Program-made: the position numbers and the translations under genes
DNA from: Nitrospirota bacterium
GTDB lineage: Bacteria; Nitrospirota; Nitrospiria; Nitrospirales; UBA8639
Direction: 5' to 3'
DNA: 17,118 bases
Assembly: GCA_020355985.1 (NCBI GenBank)
Contig: CP070628.1
Location: 1,590,124 to 1,607,241 of the forward strand
The notes under the pieces: model-generated
Database searches by the model: none
Told to the model about the DNA's origin: nothing
The model's input: only the letters and a program-made list of their open reading frames with translations
Shown: positions 1-7,477 of the stretch, piece by piece
How positions within the stretch are numbered: the first letter of the stretch is position 1
Layout of the letters: each line of letters starts with the position of its first letter

Positions 1-2
1 AG

Positions 3-350
3 GTTATTCACTTTTCGTATGCTCCTCTGAGCCAACTTCTGCCACATTGCGCCGCCCTCATTCATCACGGAGGTATTGGCACCTGTTCTCAGGCCTTACG
101 AGCTGGCATCCCCCAACTCATTCAGCCGTACGCCTTTGATCAATTTGATAACGGCGCTCGTATCGAACAATTAGGCGTAGGCCGCACGATTTCCAAACGT
201 TCATTTCGTTTGCCAAAAATCGTACACTCCCTACAGGACATGGGCTCTACCCAAGAAGTCAGCACGGAATGCCATAGAATCCAAAATTCCTTCAAAGAAA
301 AAGATTCCCTTAAAGAGAGTTGCAACCTGATTGAACACATGATGACCTAA
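3..350 (+). CDS. Glycosyltransferase family 1 (UGT-like), C-terminal part
   Basis: Partial gene: the frame is open from the first base of the window and ends at TAA 348-350, leaving about 115 residues. Near the start is the nucleotide-sugar binding signature of GT1/UGT-type enzymes: a His-His-Gly-Gly motif at about 63-74 (HHGGIGT), followed by RAGIPQ and a P-x(4)-DQFDNG segment. The HHGG histidines and the Asp-Gln pair contact the diphosphate and sugar of the UDP/dTDP-sugar donor in this family, so the missing N-terminal half should carry the acceptor domain. The nearest relatives by eye are sterol-glucosyltransferase-like bacterial enzymes; the acceptor (lipid, sterol-like or small molecule) cannot be told. 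The C-terminal tail after GVGRTISK is short and less conserved. The gap to the next gene is 80 bp on the same strand, with no obvious terminator. Confidence 0.8.
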   Translation, partial: VIHFSYAPLSQLLPHCAALIHHGGIGTCSQALRAGIPQLIQPYAFDQFDNGARIEQLGVGRTISKRSFRLPKIVHSLQDMGSTQEVSTECHRIQNSFKEKDSLKESCNLIEHMMT

Positions 351-430
351 GGTTTTTTCAGCTACCAAACACGACGGCGACTACTGGTTCATCGCTGTCT
401 GTCAACTCTTTTTCCTCCATTTCTCCAGAA

Positions 431-1015
431 ATGTCTCGGAGGGTTGATGCCCCTTACAGACGCTTGGTAAAGTGCGTGACCGTGTCGACACCACCTTCTT
501 TTCAATTTCAAAAGAAAAACCCTAAGGCCGTGATCTCCACACCGTTGGGGAATATTGAACTCCGATTTTTTACGGACGATGCTCCGCGCCATGTTGAAAA
601 CTTCTTGAATTTGGTCAGGTTGAAATTCTTCGATGGCCTGTCGTTTCATCGTGTGATTCCAGGATTCATTATTCAAGGTGGAGATCCACTAAGTAAGAAT
701 CCAGACCGTAGTCTGCACGGAACCGGAGGGCCCGGCTTCAGTCTTCCTCCCGAAACTAGCGATCGCCCTCATCGCCGAGGCTCCGTTTCCATGGCTAAGG
801 TGCCACGCTCCGAAGATTCCACCCGGGATATCGGGGATAGCGGGTCTCAATTTTTTATCTGCGTGGAAGACCAGGGCAGTCTGGATCGCACTTATTCGGT
901 GTTTGGAAAAGTGGTGAAAGGAATGGATGTCGTGGATCAGATTGTGGCTGGTCCACGCGATGACCGGGATAACCCCCTAGACCCTGTAAGAATGACGATC
1001 AGGGCAGAGGAATAG
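431..1015 (+). CDS. Cyclophilin-type peptidyl-prolyl cis-trans isomerase
   Basis: A 194-residue cyclophilin catalysing cis-trans isomerisation of X-Pro bonds. The fold starts at about residue 28 (NPKAVISTPLGNIEL). The active-site stretch FHRVIPGFIIQGGD (about 72-85) keeps the catalytic Arg74, Phe79 and Gln82, and GSQFFICVED (about 138-147) is the second core motif. Against human CypA, the cyclosporin-contacting Trp and the active-site His are replaced by Ser150 and Tyr155 (motif SLDRTYSVFG), as is common in bacterial forms. There is no signal peptide, so it is probably cytoplasmic. The start is uncertain. ATG 431 has no clear Shine-Dalgarno, and the first 25 residues are not conserved-looking; GTG 476 or GTG 482 would give a more typical length. 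The next gene is convergent, 80 bp away. Confidence 0.9.
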   Translation: MSRRVDAPYRRLVKCVTVSTPPSFQFQKKNPKAVISTPLGNIELRFFTDDAPRHVENFLNLVRLKFFDGLSFHRVIPGFIIQGGDPLSKNPDRSLHGTGGPGFSLPPETSDRPHRRGSVSMAKVPRSEDSTRDIGDSGSQFFICVEDQGSLDRTYSVFGKVVKGMDVVDQIVAGPRDDRDNPLDPVRMTIRAEE

Positions 1016-1095
1016 CTGAAAATCAAAGCTAATAAAAAAGTGTTACGCCTTGAAGTGAAGCAAGAACAAAGCTGGTGGGAATTTTCAACATTCAC

Positions 1096-2364
1096 CTAGG
1101 CAAAGGCAATACTGGCGTACGTCACCGTCGAATTAAATTGATCCGTAATCCCCCGATCATAACGTAGCACCTGCCCCTTGAGTGGCTCACTATCACGTTG
1201 CAGCAATTTCATCAAAGTGAAAATGACGGAAAATCCTAAAATCCTCCGCTGATTTCCTTCCTTTAGGATAAATTCCGCAAAGCCTTCCGGGTCAACCTCT
1301 TCAACCTTTTTCAACATTTCCAAATCAATCTGCATACATCGATGGAATGAAAAATCAGTGGGCGGCGTTTTATCGCCATAGCGAATACCGATATGCGCTA
1401 GATCGGCGCTGCCAATCACACACACCTGTTGTCCACTGGCCTGGATCGCGCGTTTGGTAACTGTCAAAAATTGATCGATTCGATGAAAGAGTTGTTGATA
1501 CTCTCCACCAGTGAGGGTGTCCGGTGGAAAGTCGACAAGGATCGGCACAATGGAAATCGCACGATCTTCACCCAAAGCATGCTGAAGAAACGGCAGTTGC
1601 AATTCTAGACTATGCTCACGAAGATGAGAAATATCTTCCGCAAAAAATGTCTCCCCGGCTTCTTGACGAATCGCATCAAGAATCGGTCGATTCACCGACA
1701 CGGTTCCAAACGGTGTTTCAAAATCTTTATCTGTAAATGCAATCCCCCCTTCGAGACCAGCATGGCACGTGCCAATTAATACAAACACATCAGGAACTTG
1801 GCCTTCCTGTAATTCTTGATAACCCCAGGCGTAAATAGGGCCAGCATCTTTTATGTCAAAATTGGGAGCCACCAAACCTTTGATCATCTGACCGGCACAT
1901 TCCGCTTTCCCCTTCTCCGGGCCTTCTTTCGAGGAATAAAACCCGTCGATCTGTTCACGCAATTTGATGGGATCGGCTTCATATTGTTTCCCAGCAAACG
2001 CCATGGGCCTCACCTCAAGCTTTCGATACGCTTCAAAGGCTTGTTTTTGGACTTGCTTCAGTCGATCACCTTCCAAAAACAATTTTTCGTCTAGATCAGC
2101 GACCAATTTTGTGAGGTGATCTGGCATCATAAATTCCCCATACTTCTTCAAGTATTCCCCGCCCACCTGTTCCAAGGAATGCTCACCATCAAAAAACTGG
2201 AACAGATAGAAATAGTTGAGTGGCAACACCAGCTTTTCCGATGACAAGCCGGTGGGGTCCCACAGCACAATGTATTGTTCCTCCCCCTGTTTCAGGGGAG
2301 AATATTGCAAATTCCGAAGAATCGGATAATTTTTCGAATCTTTTTCCACAGTTTCGGTGCTCAT
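1096..2364 (-). CDS. Memo-like protein (AmmeMemoRadiSam system protein B family) with extra N-terminal domain
   Basis: A 422-residue two-part protein. Residues about 160-422 match the Memo fold, which is related to class III extradiol dioxygenases. Recognisable blocks are KGLVAPNFD (162-170), VLIGTCHAG (195-203), REHSLELQLPFL (249-260) and IGSADLAHIG (317-326). His201, His251, Asp321 and His324 are present. Compared with human MEMO1, whose metal site uses His49, His81 and Cys244, the equivalents here are Asn168, His201 and Ala323, so the metal site looks altered. Residues about 10-115 form an extra domain whose pattern (FFDGEHSLEQVGGEYLKKYG, then a terminal LEG turn) resembles a PqqD-like winged helix; this is inference. 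The usual partners (AMMECR1 and radical-SAM proteins) are not in the window. The start ATG 2364 has only a weak GGA upstream. A good sigma-70-like promoter lies at 2412-2441, so it is probably transcribed alone. Confidence 0.85.
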   Translation of the reverse strand: MSTETVEKDSKNYPILRNLQYSPLKQGEEQYIVLWDPTGLSSEKLVLPLNYFYLFQFFDGEHSLEQVGGEYLKKYGEFMMPDHLTKLVADLDEKLFLEGDRLKQVQKQAFEAYRKLEVRPMAFAGKQYEADPIKLREQIDGFYSSKEGPEKGKAECAGQMIKGLVAPNFDIKDAGPIYAWGYQELQEGQVPDVFVLIGTCHAGLEGGIAFTDKDFETPFGTVSVNRPILDAIRQEAGETFFAEDISHLREHSLELQLPFLQHALGEDRAISIVPILVDFPPDTLTGGEYQQLFHRIDQFLTVTKRAIQASGQQVCVIGSADLAHIGIRYGDKTPPTDFSFHRCMQIDLEMLKKVEEVDPEGFAEFILKEGNQRRILGFSVIFTLMKLLQRDSEPLKGQVLRYDRGITDQFNSTVTYASIAFA

Positions 2365-2411
2365 GGATGATCCAATCTTAATATAAAAAGGATTATGTCT
2401 AGAAAAAGGTT

Positions 2412-2441
2412 ATTATACGGGTGCCTTGATCAGGCCCGCAA
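2412..2441 (-). promoter_or_regulatory. Candidate sigma-70-type promoter for the Memo-like gene
   Basis: Read on the minus strand: TTGCGG (-35, 2441-2436), an 18-base spacer, then a perfect TATAAT (-10, 2417-2412), 47 bases upstream of the ATG at 2364. The -10 is ideal; the -35 matches 3-4 of 6 positions. The spacer holds a near-palindrome around TGATCA (2427-2432), which could be an operator, but this is weak. Confidence 0.5.
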
Positions 2442-2512
2442 CCAATCAGGATAAGGGTTTTGGAAGAAAACAGTTGGAGATGATAATTAAGAGGTTTAAA
2501 CAGGCTGTAAGA

Positions 2513-2526
2513 TGAGCCAAGGCTCA
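2513..2526. repeat. Small perfect inverted repeat between the ThDP enzyme and the Memo-like gene
   Basis: TGAGCC, AA, TGAGCC inverted (GGCTCA) forms a 6-bp stem just after the stop codon of the decarboxylase gene on the minus strand. The loop is only two bases and neither side has a T-run, so it is at best a weak or Rho-assisted terminator or a processing hairpin. Confidence 0.35.
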
Positions 2527-2540
2527 AAAGGAAGGGAAAT

Positions 2541-4199
2541 TTATGTCTTTTGTTCTGCCAGCCGTTTGGCTAGGCGCTGGGCAACCCGCTTCATAGCCTT
2601 TGAACAATCGCCGGGGTCTAGGAGCACATTCAAAACATGGACTTGCGTGTGATCGTCAACAGCAGTTTTCAGGGCCCGGACTAATTCCCCAAACGTTCCC
2701 ACACGATGGCCCACACCTCCTCCCAATAGTTCACAAATTTTTTCGTACTGCCATTCGTGTATGTCATTGAACGGGCCTTCGAGAATTTGCCGTTCCGTCG
2801 AATAGCCATGGTTATTCAGCACCACCACAATGGGGGACTGCCCATGGCGAATGCATGTGGACAATTCGGTACCGGTCATTTGAAATGCCCCATCACCCAC
2901 TAACACCAAAGGCCTGATTGCAGGATCGGCAAACCCCACACCAAGAGCAGCCGGAACACTAAATCCCATGGATGTGTAATAGGCTGGAGACAAAAACTCC
3001 GCGCTTTTTTGTACACGCAGATCTGCGGCAGCAAATAGGGATTCACCAACATCAGCGACCACAACCGTCTTGTCATTGAGCAGACCATCCAGATATCCGA
3101 ACACATTGCAAAGGGTCACCGCCTGATCCAGACCAGGTGGATCGAACCGTACACTGTCGCGGGGGGGAAGCACTCGCAAAGGAAATGACGGCAATGGCGA
3201 CGACACCAGGGCACGAACAAAATCTTCAAAGCGGACTTCTTCATAAGTATGATGCTTGATAGCAATGGAGTCCGCTGTCGCATGAACCGTGCGACCTGCC
3301 GCCAAGAGTATGGTATGCGCTTTGACGTCTTCTACATCGGTGAGCAAGGTCCCTAAGGTCAGCAGGCAGTCTGCGTTCTCCACAAACTCCAGGATTTCTT
3401 CTCGTCCTACCAATCCGCCATACACACCAATATACAGAGGATGGTTTTCGCGGATGACCGACTTCCCCAACAAAGTTGTTGCAATGGGCACATTCATATG
3501 CTCCACCAGTTCGGTCAATTCATCCTGAAGACCAAACCGGTGAATTTCGGCGCCAGCCAAAATAACCGGACGCTCGGAACCTGATAGAAGACCCCGAACT
3601 TCTGCGACCGCTTCTTTGAGAGCCGCCGGATCGCTTTGGCAGGTGGTTACTTTCGGGGGTTCCGTTGAGAGCACCTGAACAGGAGCCAAGACGAGATCTC
3701 GTGGAATTTCCAAATAAATCGGCCGCTTAAATTGGATCAATGCTTTCAGCGCCCGGTCAATCTCCCGTTCGGCGGTATGAGGGTCATCCAAAATGACAGA
3801 GGCCACAGTAATCTTTTTAAAGACATCGCATTGGGTCGAAAAATCACGGACCATGTGATGGAGCAAGGGATTTTTCATTCGTTCCGCCAAGCCTGGCGAA
3901 CCGGAAATCAGCACCAATGGCGACCGCTCGGCATAGGCGCAAGCCATAGCATTGACCATGTTCAAACCACCCACACAGTAGGTGACACATGCACCACCAA
4001 TCCCATGAATGCGGGCGTAAGCATCCGCCGCAAAGCCCGCGCAGTCTTCGCGAGTGGTCCCAATGTGCCGGATAGGTGATTCTTCGATGAGTTTATAAAG
4101 GGTTAGAACGTAATCGCCGGGAATACCGAAAATGTGGTGAAGACCCAGCTTGTACAAGCGGTCAAGCAGGAGGGTGCCAATGGTGCAAGATTCAATCAT
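2541..4199 (-). CDS. ThDP-dependent 2-oxo acid decarboxylase (indolepyruvate/pyruvate decarboxylase-like)
   Basis: A 552-residue ThDP enzyme of the PDC/IPDC group, expected to convert a 2-oxo acid to an aldehyde plus CO2 in the cytoplasm. All hallmarks of the non-oxidative decarboxylase branch are visible: GIPGDY with Asp29, the cofactor-activating Glu51 (TTREDCAGFAADAYAR), the His114-His115 pair (LLHHMV), the ThDP/Mg motif from GDGAFQMTGTELS (435-447) to LNNHGYS (461-467), and Glu469, which corresponds to PDC Glu477. The middle domain is about 190-340. Length is normal (about 545-570). Keeping HH and both glutamates argues against acetolactate synthase or oxalyl-CoA decarboxylase. The substrate (indolepyruvate, phenylpyruvate, branched-chain oxo acid or pyruvate) cannot be read. 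The start ATG 4199 has GAGGTGAT close upstream. A TATGAT -10-like box lies at 4226-4231 without a good -35. No dehydrogenase or transaminase partner is adjacent. Confidence 0.9.
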   Translation of the reverse strand: MIESCTIGTLLLDRLYKLGLHHIFGIPGDYVLTLYKLIEESPIRHIGTTREDCAGFAADAYARIHGIGGACVTYCVGGLNMVNAMACAYAERSPLVLISGSPGLAERMKNPLLHHMVRDFSTQCDVFKKITVASVILDDPHTAEREIDRALKALIQFKRPIYLEIPRDLVLAPVQVLSTEPPKVTTCQSDPAALKEAVAEVRGLLSGSERPVILAGAEIHRFGLQDELTELVEHMNVPIATTLLGKSVIRENHPLYIGVYGGLVGREEILEFVENADCLLTLGTLLTDVEDVKAHTILLAAGRTVHATADSIAIKHHTYEEVRFEDFVRALVSSPLPSFPLRVLPPRDSVRFDPPGLDQAVTLCNVFGYLDGLLNDKTVVVADVGESLFAAADLRVQKSAEFLSPAYYTSMGFSVPAALGVGFADPAIRPLVLVGDGAFQMTGTELSTCIRHGQSPIVVVLNNHGYSTERQILEGPFNDIHEWQYEKICELLGGGVGHRVGTFGELVRALKTAVDDHTQVHVLNVLLDPGDCSKAMKRVAQRLAKRLAEQKT

Positions 4200-4355
4200 A
4201 TCACCTCGAACCGTTTCTTCATTTTATCATATCGGATTGAATCACGATAAAAAGAGGCGCTGTACCAAGGAGTAGACTTTTACAGATATCATCAAAGATG
4301 AAATTTTTTAACATCAGGGGATGCAGCAGACGGAGCCTGTTGATCTGGGGTTTGT

Positions 4356-5345
4356 CTAAGAATACAAGTGGCACCAAATCTGGTGCCCCCGTTCCGGAGG
4401 TCCGATTTGGATCAAAGGAGGTTCGATGGTTTTGCAGTGGTCCATCACCTCAGGACAACGTGGATGGAACCGGCATCCGCTGGGCGGATTTAACGGCGAA
4501 GGAACATCACCGGAAAGGATGATTCGCTTAGATGGAGCGGTAGGATCCGGGACTGGATTAGCAGAAAGCAAGGCCTGCGTATAGGGATGCTTGGGAGTCG
4601 AAAAGAGGTCTTCTGCAGGAGCAATTTCAGCTAATTTGCCCACATACATGACGGCAATACGATCGGCCAGATACTGCACGACATTCAAATCATGGGTGAT
4701 AAAGAGGTAGGAAAGATGAAATTCTTGTTGGAGGTCTCGGAGCAAATTCAAGATTTGTGCTTGAATGGAAACATCAAGCGCAGACACCGCTTCATCGCAC
4801 ACAATAAATTTGGGATTGAGTGCGAGCGCGCGAGCGATCCCCACTCGTTGACGTTGGCCACCAGAAAACTCATGCGGATACCGTGAATGGTGTTCAGGTC
4901 TGAGTCCTACCTTCATAAACAATTGGTTGACCCGATCTTGCAATTCCTGCCCCTTGGCAATTTTATGAATTTTGAGCGGTTCCGACACAATGGACCCAAT
5001 TGTCATGCGTGGGTTCAGGGAACTATAGGGGTCTTGAAAAATGATTTGCATGCGACGACGGGCTTGTCTCAACTCTCGCGGTTTGAGAGCCAGCACATCT
5101 TCTCCCTCAAATTTGATTTTGCCAGCCGTGGGTTCCATCAGCCGGAGAATGGACCGGCCAACTGTCGTTTTACCGCAGCCGGATTCTCCTACCAAGCCCA
5201 GCGTTTCGCCGTGATTCACATAAAGCGTAATATCATCGACAGCCTTGACCCATGCTGACACCCGCGAAAAGAGTCCGCTGCGAACGGGGAAATATTTTTT
5301 GAGTCCGGTGACCTTGAGGAGTGGTTGTGAGGAATTAACTGGCAT
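4356..5345 (-). CDS. oppF: Oligopeptide/dipeptide ABC transporter ATP-binding protein OppF/DppF
   Basis: A 329-residue ATPase of the Opp/Dpp/nickel-peptide importer family. Visible parts are Walker [10 protein letters not shown] (53-61), the Q-loop in [15 protein letters not shown] (101-115), the signature SGGQRQR (161-167), Walker [12 protein letters not shown] (181-191, where the usual P of DEP is Ala186) and H-loop His218. The C-terminal oligopeptide-HPY domain contains KHPYTQALL (252-260) and four cysteines, Cys291, Cys297, Cys304 and Cys325, spaced like the [4Fe-4S]-binding set described in some Opp/Dpp ATPases. It hydrolyses ATP with OppD to drive uptake through OppBC. It is the last gene of the importer set, separated from oppD by a 120-bp spacer with a REP-like palindrome. 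The ATG start lacks a clear Shine-Dalgarno. Confidence 0.95.
   Translation of the reverse strand: MPVNSSQPLLKVTGLKKYFPVRSGLFSRVSAWVKAVDDITLYVNHGETLGLVGESGCGKTTVGRSILRLMEPTAGKIKFEGEDVLALKPRELRQARRRMQIIFQDPYSSLNPRMTIGSIVSEPLKIHKIAKGQELQDRVNQLFMKVGLRPEHHSRYPHEFSGGQRQRVGIARALALNPKFIVCDEAVSALDVSIQAQILNLLRDLQQEFHLSYLFITHDLNVVQYLADRIAVMYVGKLAEIAPAEDLFSTPKHPYTQALLSANPVPDPTAPSKRIILSGDVPSPLNPPSGCRFHPRCPEVMDHCKTIEPPLIQIGPPERGHQIWCHLYS
4370..4387 (-). terminator. Hairpin at the 3' end of oppF, possible weak terminator
   Basis: A perfect 7-bp stem, GGCACCA / TGGTGCC with a 4-base loop, lies in the last codons of oppF, ending 12 bases before its TAG. On the minus strand it is followed by a T-rich but interrupted stretch (CTTGTATTCTT). 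It could end the importer transcript before the decarboxylase gene, but the T-tract is imperfect and overlap with coding sequence is unusual. Confidence 0.3.
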
Positions 5346-5408
5346 CAGAGATTCATTAACACATTACGGTCATTTTACTTAGGCGCTCTCAACCCGGCAT
5401 TTCTCCCT

Positions 5409-5450
5409 CCTTTGTCCTCCCCTTTCAAAGGGGAGGAAAGGGCCTGGCCC
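5409..5450. repeat. REP-like double palindrome between oppD and oppF
   Basis: Core 5415-5437: TCCTCCCCTTT, C, AAAGGGGAGGA, a perfect 11-bp stem around one central base. Outer bases 5409-5413 and 5438-5442 can extend it across one bulged base. It is followed directly by a second palindrome, GGGCC-T-GGCCC (5440-5450). There is no T-run on either side, so it is not a classical intrinsic terminator. It sits in the only sizeable gap within the importer genes and resembles dispersed intergenic palindromes (REP-like) that can stabilise upstream mRNA. Copies elsewhere in the genome cannot be checked here. Confidence 0.75.
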
Positions 5451-5465
5451 TATGAAAAACAGCCA

Positions 5466-6452
5466 TCATGAATTCGGAGAATCATGTAGCCAACAGACGG
5501 CTTCATGCCCCTCTCCCACATGAATGGTCGGAGGTGGTTGCATTGAACATTGTTCCAACACTTCCGTGCATCGTGACGAAAAATGACACCCTGTAGGATA
5601 TTGCAAGGGAGAAGGCACCGTCCCTGGAATGGCTTCCAGCCGAACCTGCCGTTCGCCAGGACGCGGTAAGGATTTCAAGAGAACCTGCGTATAGGGATGA
5701 CTCGGATACTGAAAGAGTGTCTTCACCGAGGCACGCTCTGCGATTTTACTCGCGTACATCACAATCACATCTTGAGAAAATTGCGCGACAACACCCAAGT
5801 TATGGGTAATAAGTAATATCGCCATGCCTAAATCTTTTTGGAGATCAGCCAGAAGATCTAAAATCTGTGCTTGAATTGTGACATCTAACGCCGTCGTCGG
5901 CTCGTCGGCAATCAGTAAATCCGGCTTGCAGGCTAAGGCCATGGCTATCATGACACGTTGTTTCATGCCACCAGACATTTCATGGGGGTATTGGTCGATC
6001 CGTTGATCTGGTGACGCAATCCGCACTTTCTCCAACAGACCAATGACTTCTTGGCGAATCGCTTGAGCCGAAAGATCTGTATGGATCTGCAACACTTCTC
6101 CGATCTGATTGCCAATCCGCATCACCGGATTCAATGAGGTCATGGGTTCCTGAAAAACCATGGCAATAGATTTTCCTCTTATTTTTCGCATGGCCTTTTC
6201 AGGTAGGGCTAAAAGATCTTGCCCTTTAAACATGATCGTCCCACCAACCACACGCCCGGGGGAAGAGAGCAACCGCATAATTGATAAAGCTGTCACCGAC
6301 TTCCCGCAACCCGACTCCCCCACCAAGGCCAGCGTCTGTCCGCCTTGAAGCTCAAAACTCACATCATCGACGGCTTTTATTTCGCCTTTGTCCGTAAAAA
6401 AAGACGTCTGAAGATTAGAAACTTGTAAGAGGGGGGGGACTCTGGATTCCAT
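5466..6452 (-). CDS. oppD: Oligopeptide/dipeptide ABC transporter ATP-binding protein OppD/DppD
   Basis: A 328-residue ATPase partner of OppF. Walker A is GESGCGKS (45-52), the Q-loop lies in [16 protein letters not shown] (99-114), the signature is SGGMKQR (160-166), Walker B is [12 protein letters not shown] (179-190) and the H-loop is His217. SGGMKQR and EPMTSLNP are typical of the D rather than the F subunit. The C-terminal domain has SHPYTQVLL and four cysteines, Cys289, Cys295, Cys302 and Cys320, with the same spacing logic as in OppF. The start ATG 6452 follows the TAA of oppC with no gap (TAAATG), which implies translational coupling; no Shine-Dalgarno is evident. Codons 5-8 contain a run of eight C on the coding strand (6431-6438), a possible slippage point close to the N terminus. 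Confidence 0.95.
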   Translation of the reverse strand: MESRVPPLLQVSNLQTSFFTDKGEIKAVDDVSFELQGGQTLALVGESGCGKSVTALSIMRLLSSPGRVVGGTIMFKGQDLLALPEKAMRKIRGKSIAMVFQEPMTSLNPVMRIGNQIGEVLQIHTDLSAQAIRQEVIGLLEKVRIASPDQRIDQYPHEMSGGMKQRVMIAMALACKPDLLIADEPTTALDVTIQAQILDLLADLQKDLGMAILLITHNLGVVAQFSQDVIVMYASKIAERASVKTLFQYPSHPYTQVLLKSLPRPGERQVRLEAIPGTVPSPLQYPTGCHFSSRCTEVLEQCSMQPPPTIHVGEGHEAVCWLHDSPNS

Positions 6453-7445
6453 TTATCGACTTCGCAATTTTGGATTGAGGGCCTCACGTAACCCCTCACC
6501 AACGAGATTAAAGGCCAGCACGACGATAAAGATGGCCATACCTGGAATAAAGAAGAGCCATGGCGCGTCAAAAATGAATCCCTTGCCATCCGATAGGATA
6601 TTCCCCCACGTTGCATCTGGAGGTGGCACTCCAAATCCCAAAAAACTCAAACCCGATTCCGTCAGAATGGCCGAAGCCACCCCAATAGTCGCTGACACAA
6701 ATACCGGTGCTAAAGCATTCGGGACCATGTGACGAAAAATAATTCGACCTTCGGGTATCCCCAACGCCTTCGCAGCCGTCACGTAGTCCTGTTCTCGAAT
6801 AGCCAAAAACTCTGCCCTAACAAATCGTGCCGTCCCCATCCAACTAAACAGCCCGATAATGATCATGATGGTATAGATGCTAGGAGGTAGTAATGCGACT
6901 GCTGTCAGAATGAGAAAAAATGTCGGGAAGCACATCATGGCATCGGTGAATCGCATGATCAGGGTATCAACGGTGATAAAGCCCACTTTGACATGCCCGT
7001 AAAAACCCGACAGCCCTCCCAGCAGAATTCCAATTCCCAAGGAAATCCCGACCGCCACAAATCCAATTGACAAGGACACAAACGAGCCTTGGAACATTCG
7101 GGCGAATACATCTCTTCCCAATTCATCAGTACCCATGAGATATATTCCGCCAAACGGCCTATCACTTTGTAGACTGTCTGGCGAGGGCACTGCCAAGGGG
7201 GGACGAAACTTGTCAGTCAACCTAACCACTTCCGGATCAAAAATTACCCACCATTCAGTCAACGCCTTTCCAGCCAAAGCCGTCAATAACAAGAGCATCA
7301 GCACCCAAAACCCCAAAAGCGCCTGGTAATCTTTTTGAAAGATCCGAAGGAATTCTTGCCATGGGGTTTCCGGTGGGGCCATTGCCTCCGGGTCCAAAAC
7401 CATTGCAGATGCCTGACCCGGCATATTTCCAGCTGTGTTATTCAT
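6453..7445 (-). CDS. oppC: Oligopeptide/dipeptide ABC transporter permease OppC/DppC
   Basis: Inner-membrane permease of about 330 residues. Family marks are the GTDELGRDVFAR loop (about 105-117), the ATPase-docking EAA region (EFLAIREQDYVTAAKALGIP and on to the MVPNALAPV segment, about 212-248), and the C-terminal ESGLSFLGFGVPPPDATWG block (about 263-281). Hydrophobic segments occur at about 42-60, 123-145, 176-205, 248-265 and 296-315. The N-terminal 25 residues before WQEFLR are polar and poorly conserved. The reading frame allows TTG 7451 two codons upstream; I prefer ATG 7445, though neither has a Shine-Dalgarno. The gap to oppB is 32 bp and to oppD 0 bp, so this is one operon. Confidence 0.93.
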   Translation of the reverse strand: MNNTAGNMPGQASAMVLDPEAMAPPETPWQEFLRIFQKDYQALLGFWVLMLLLLTALAGKALTEWWVIFDPEVVRLTDKFRPPLAVPSPDSLQSDRPFGGIYLMGTDELGRDVFARMFQGSFVSLSIGFVAVGISLGIGILLGGLSGFYGHVKVGFITVDTLIMRFTDAMMCFPTFFLILTAVALLPPSIYTIMIIIGLFSWMGTARFVRAEFLAIREQDYVTAAKALGIPEGRIIFRHMVPNALAPVFVSATIGVASAILTESGLSFLGFGVPPPDATWGNILSDGKGFIFDAPWLFFIPGMAIFIVVLAFNLVGEGLREALNPKLRSR

Positions 7446-7477
7446 AAGCAAATTTTATATTCATTTTTTGTTGACAT

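Noticed and set aside
389..676. Minus-strand frame opposite the cyclophilin gene
   Set aside because: The plus strand carries conserved cyclophilin active-site residues in the same interval; this is a shadow.
1013..1031. Possible terminator hairpin (TAGCT ... AGCTA) after the cyclophilin gene
   Set aside because: The stem is only five A/T-rich base pairs with an eight-base loop, followed by A-rich rather than T-rich DNA.
1096..2364. A complete AmmeMemoRadiSam system around the Memo-like gene
   Set aside because: No AMMECR1-domain or radical-SAM gene is present in the window; the neighbours are a ThDP enzyme and a cyclophilin.
4298..4522. Plus-strand frame over the oppF 3' end and the spacer
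   Set aside because: It mostly mirrors the conserved C-terminal domain of OppF, with no Shine-Dalgarno or family resemblance.
5415..5437. The oppD/oppF palindrome as an intrinsic terminator
   Set aside because: Neither strand has a T-run after the stem, and oppF directly downstream belongs to the same importer.
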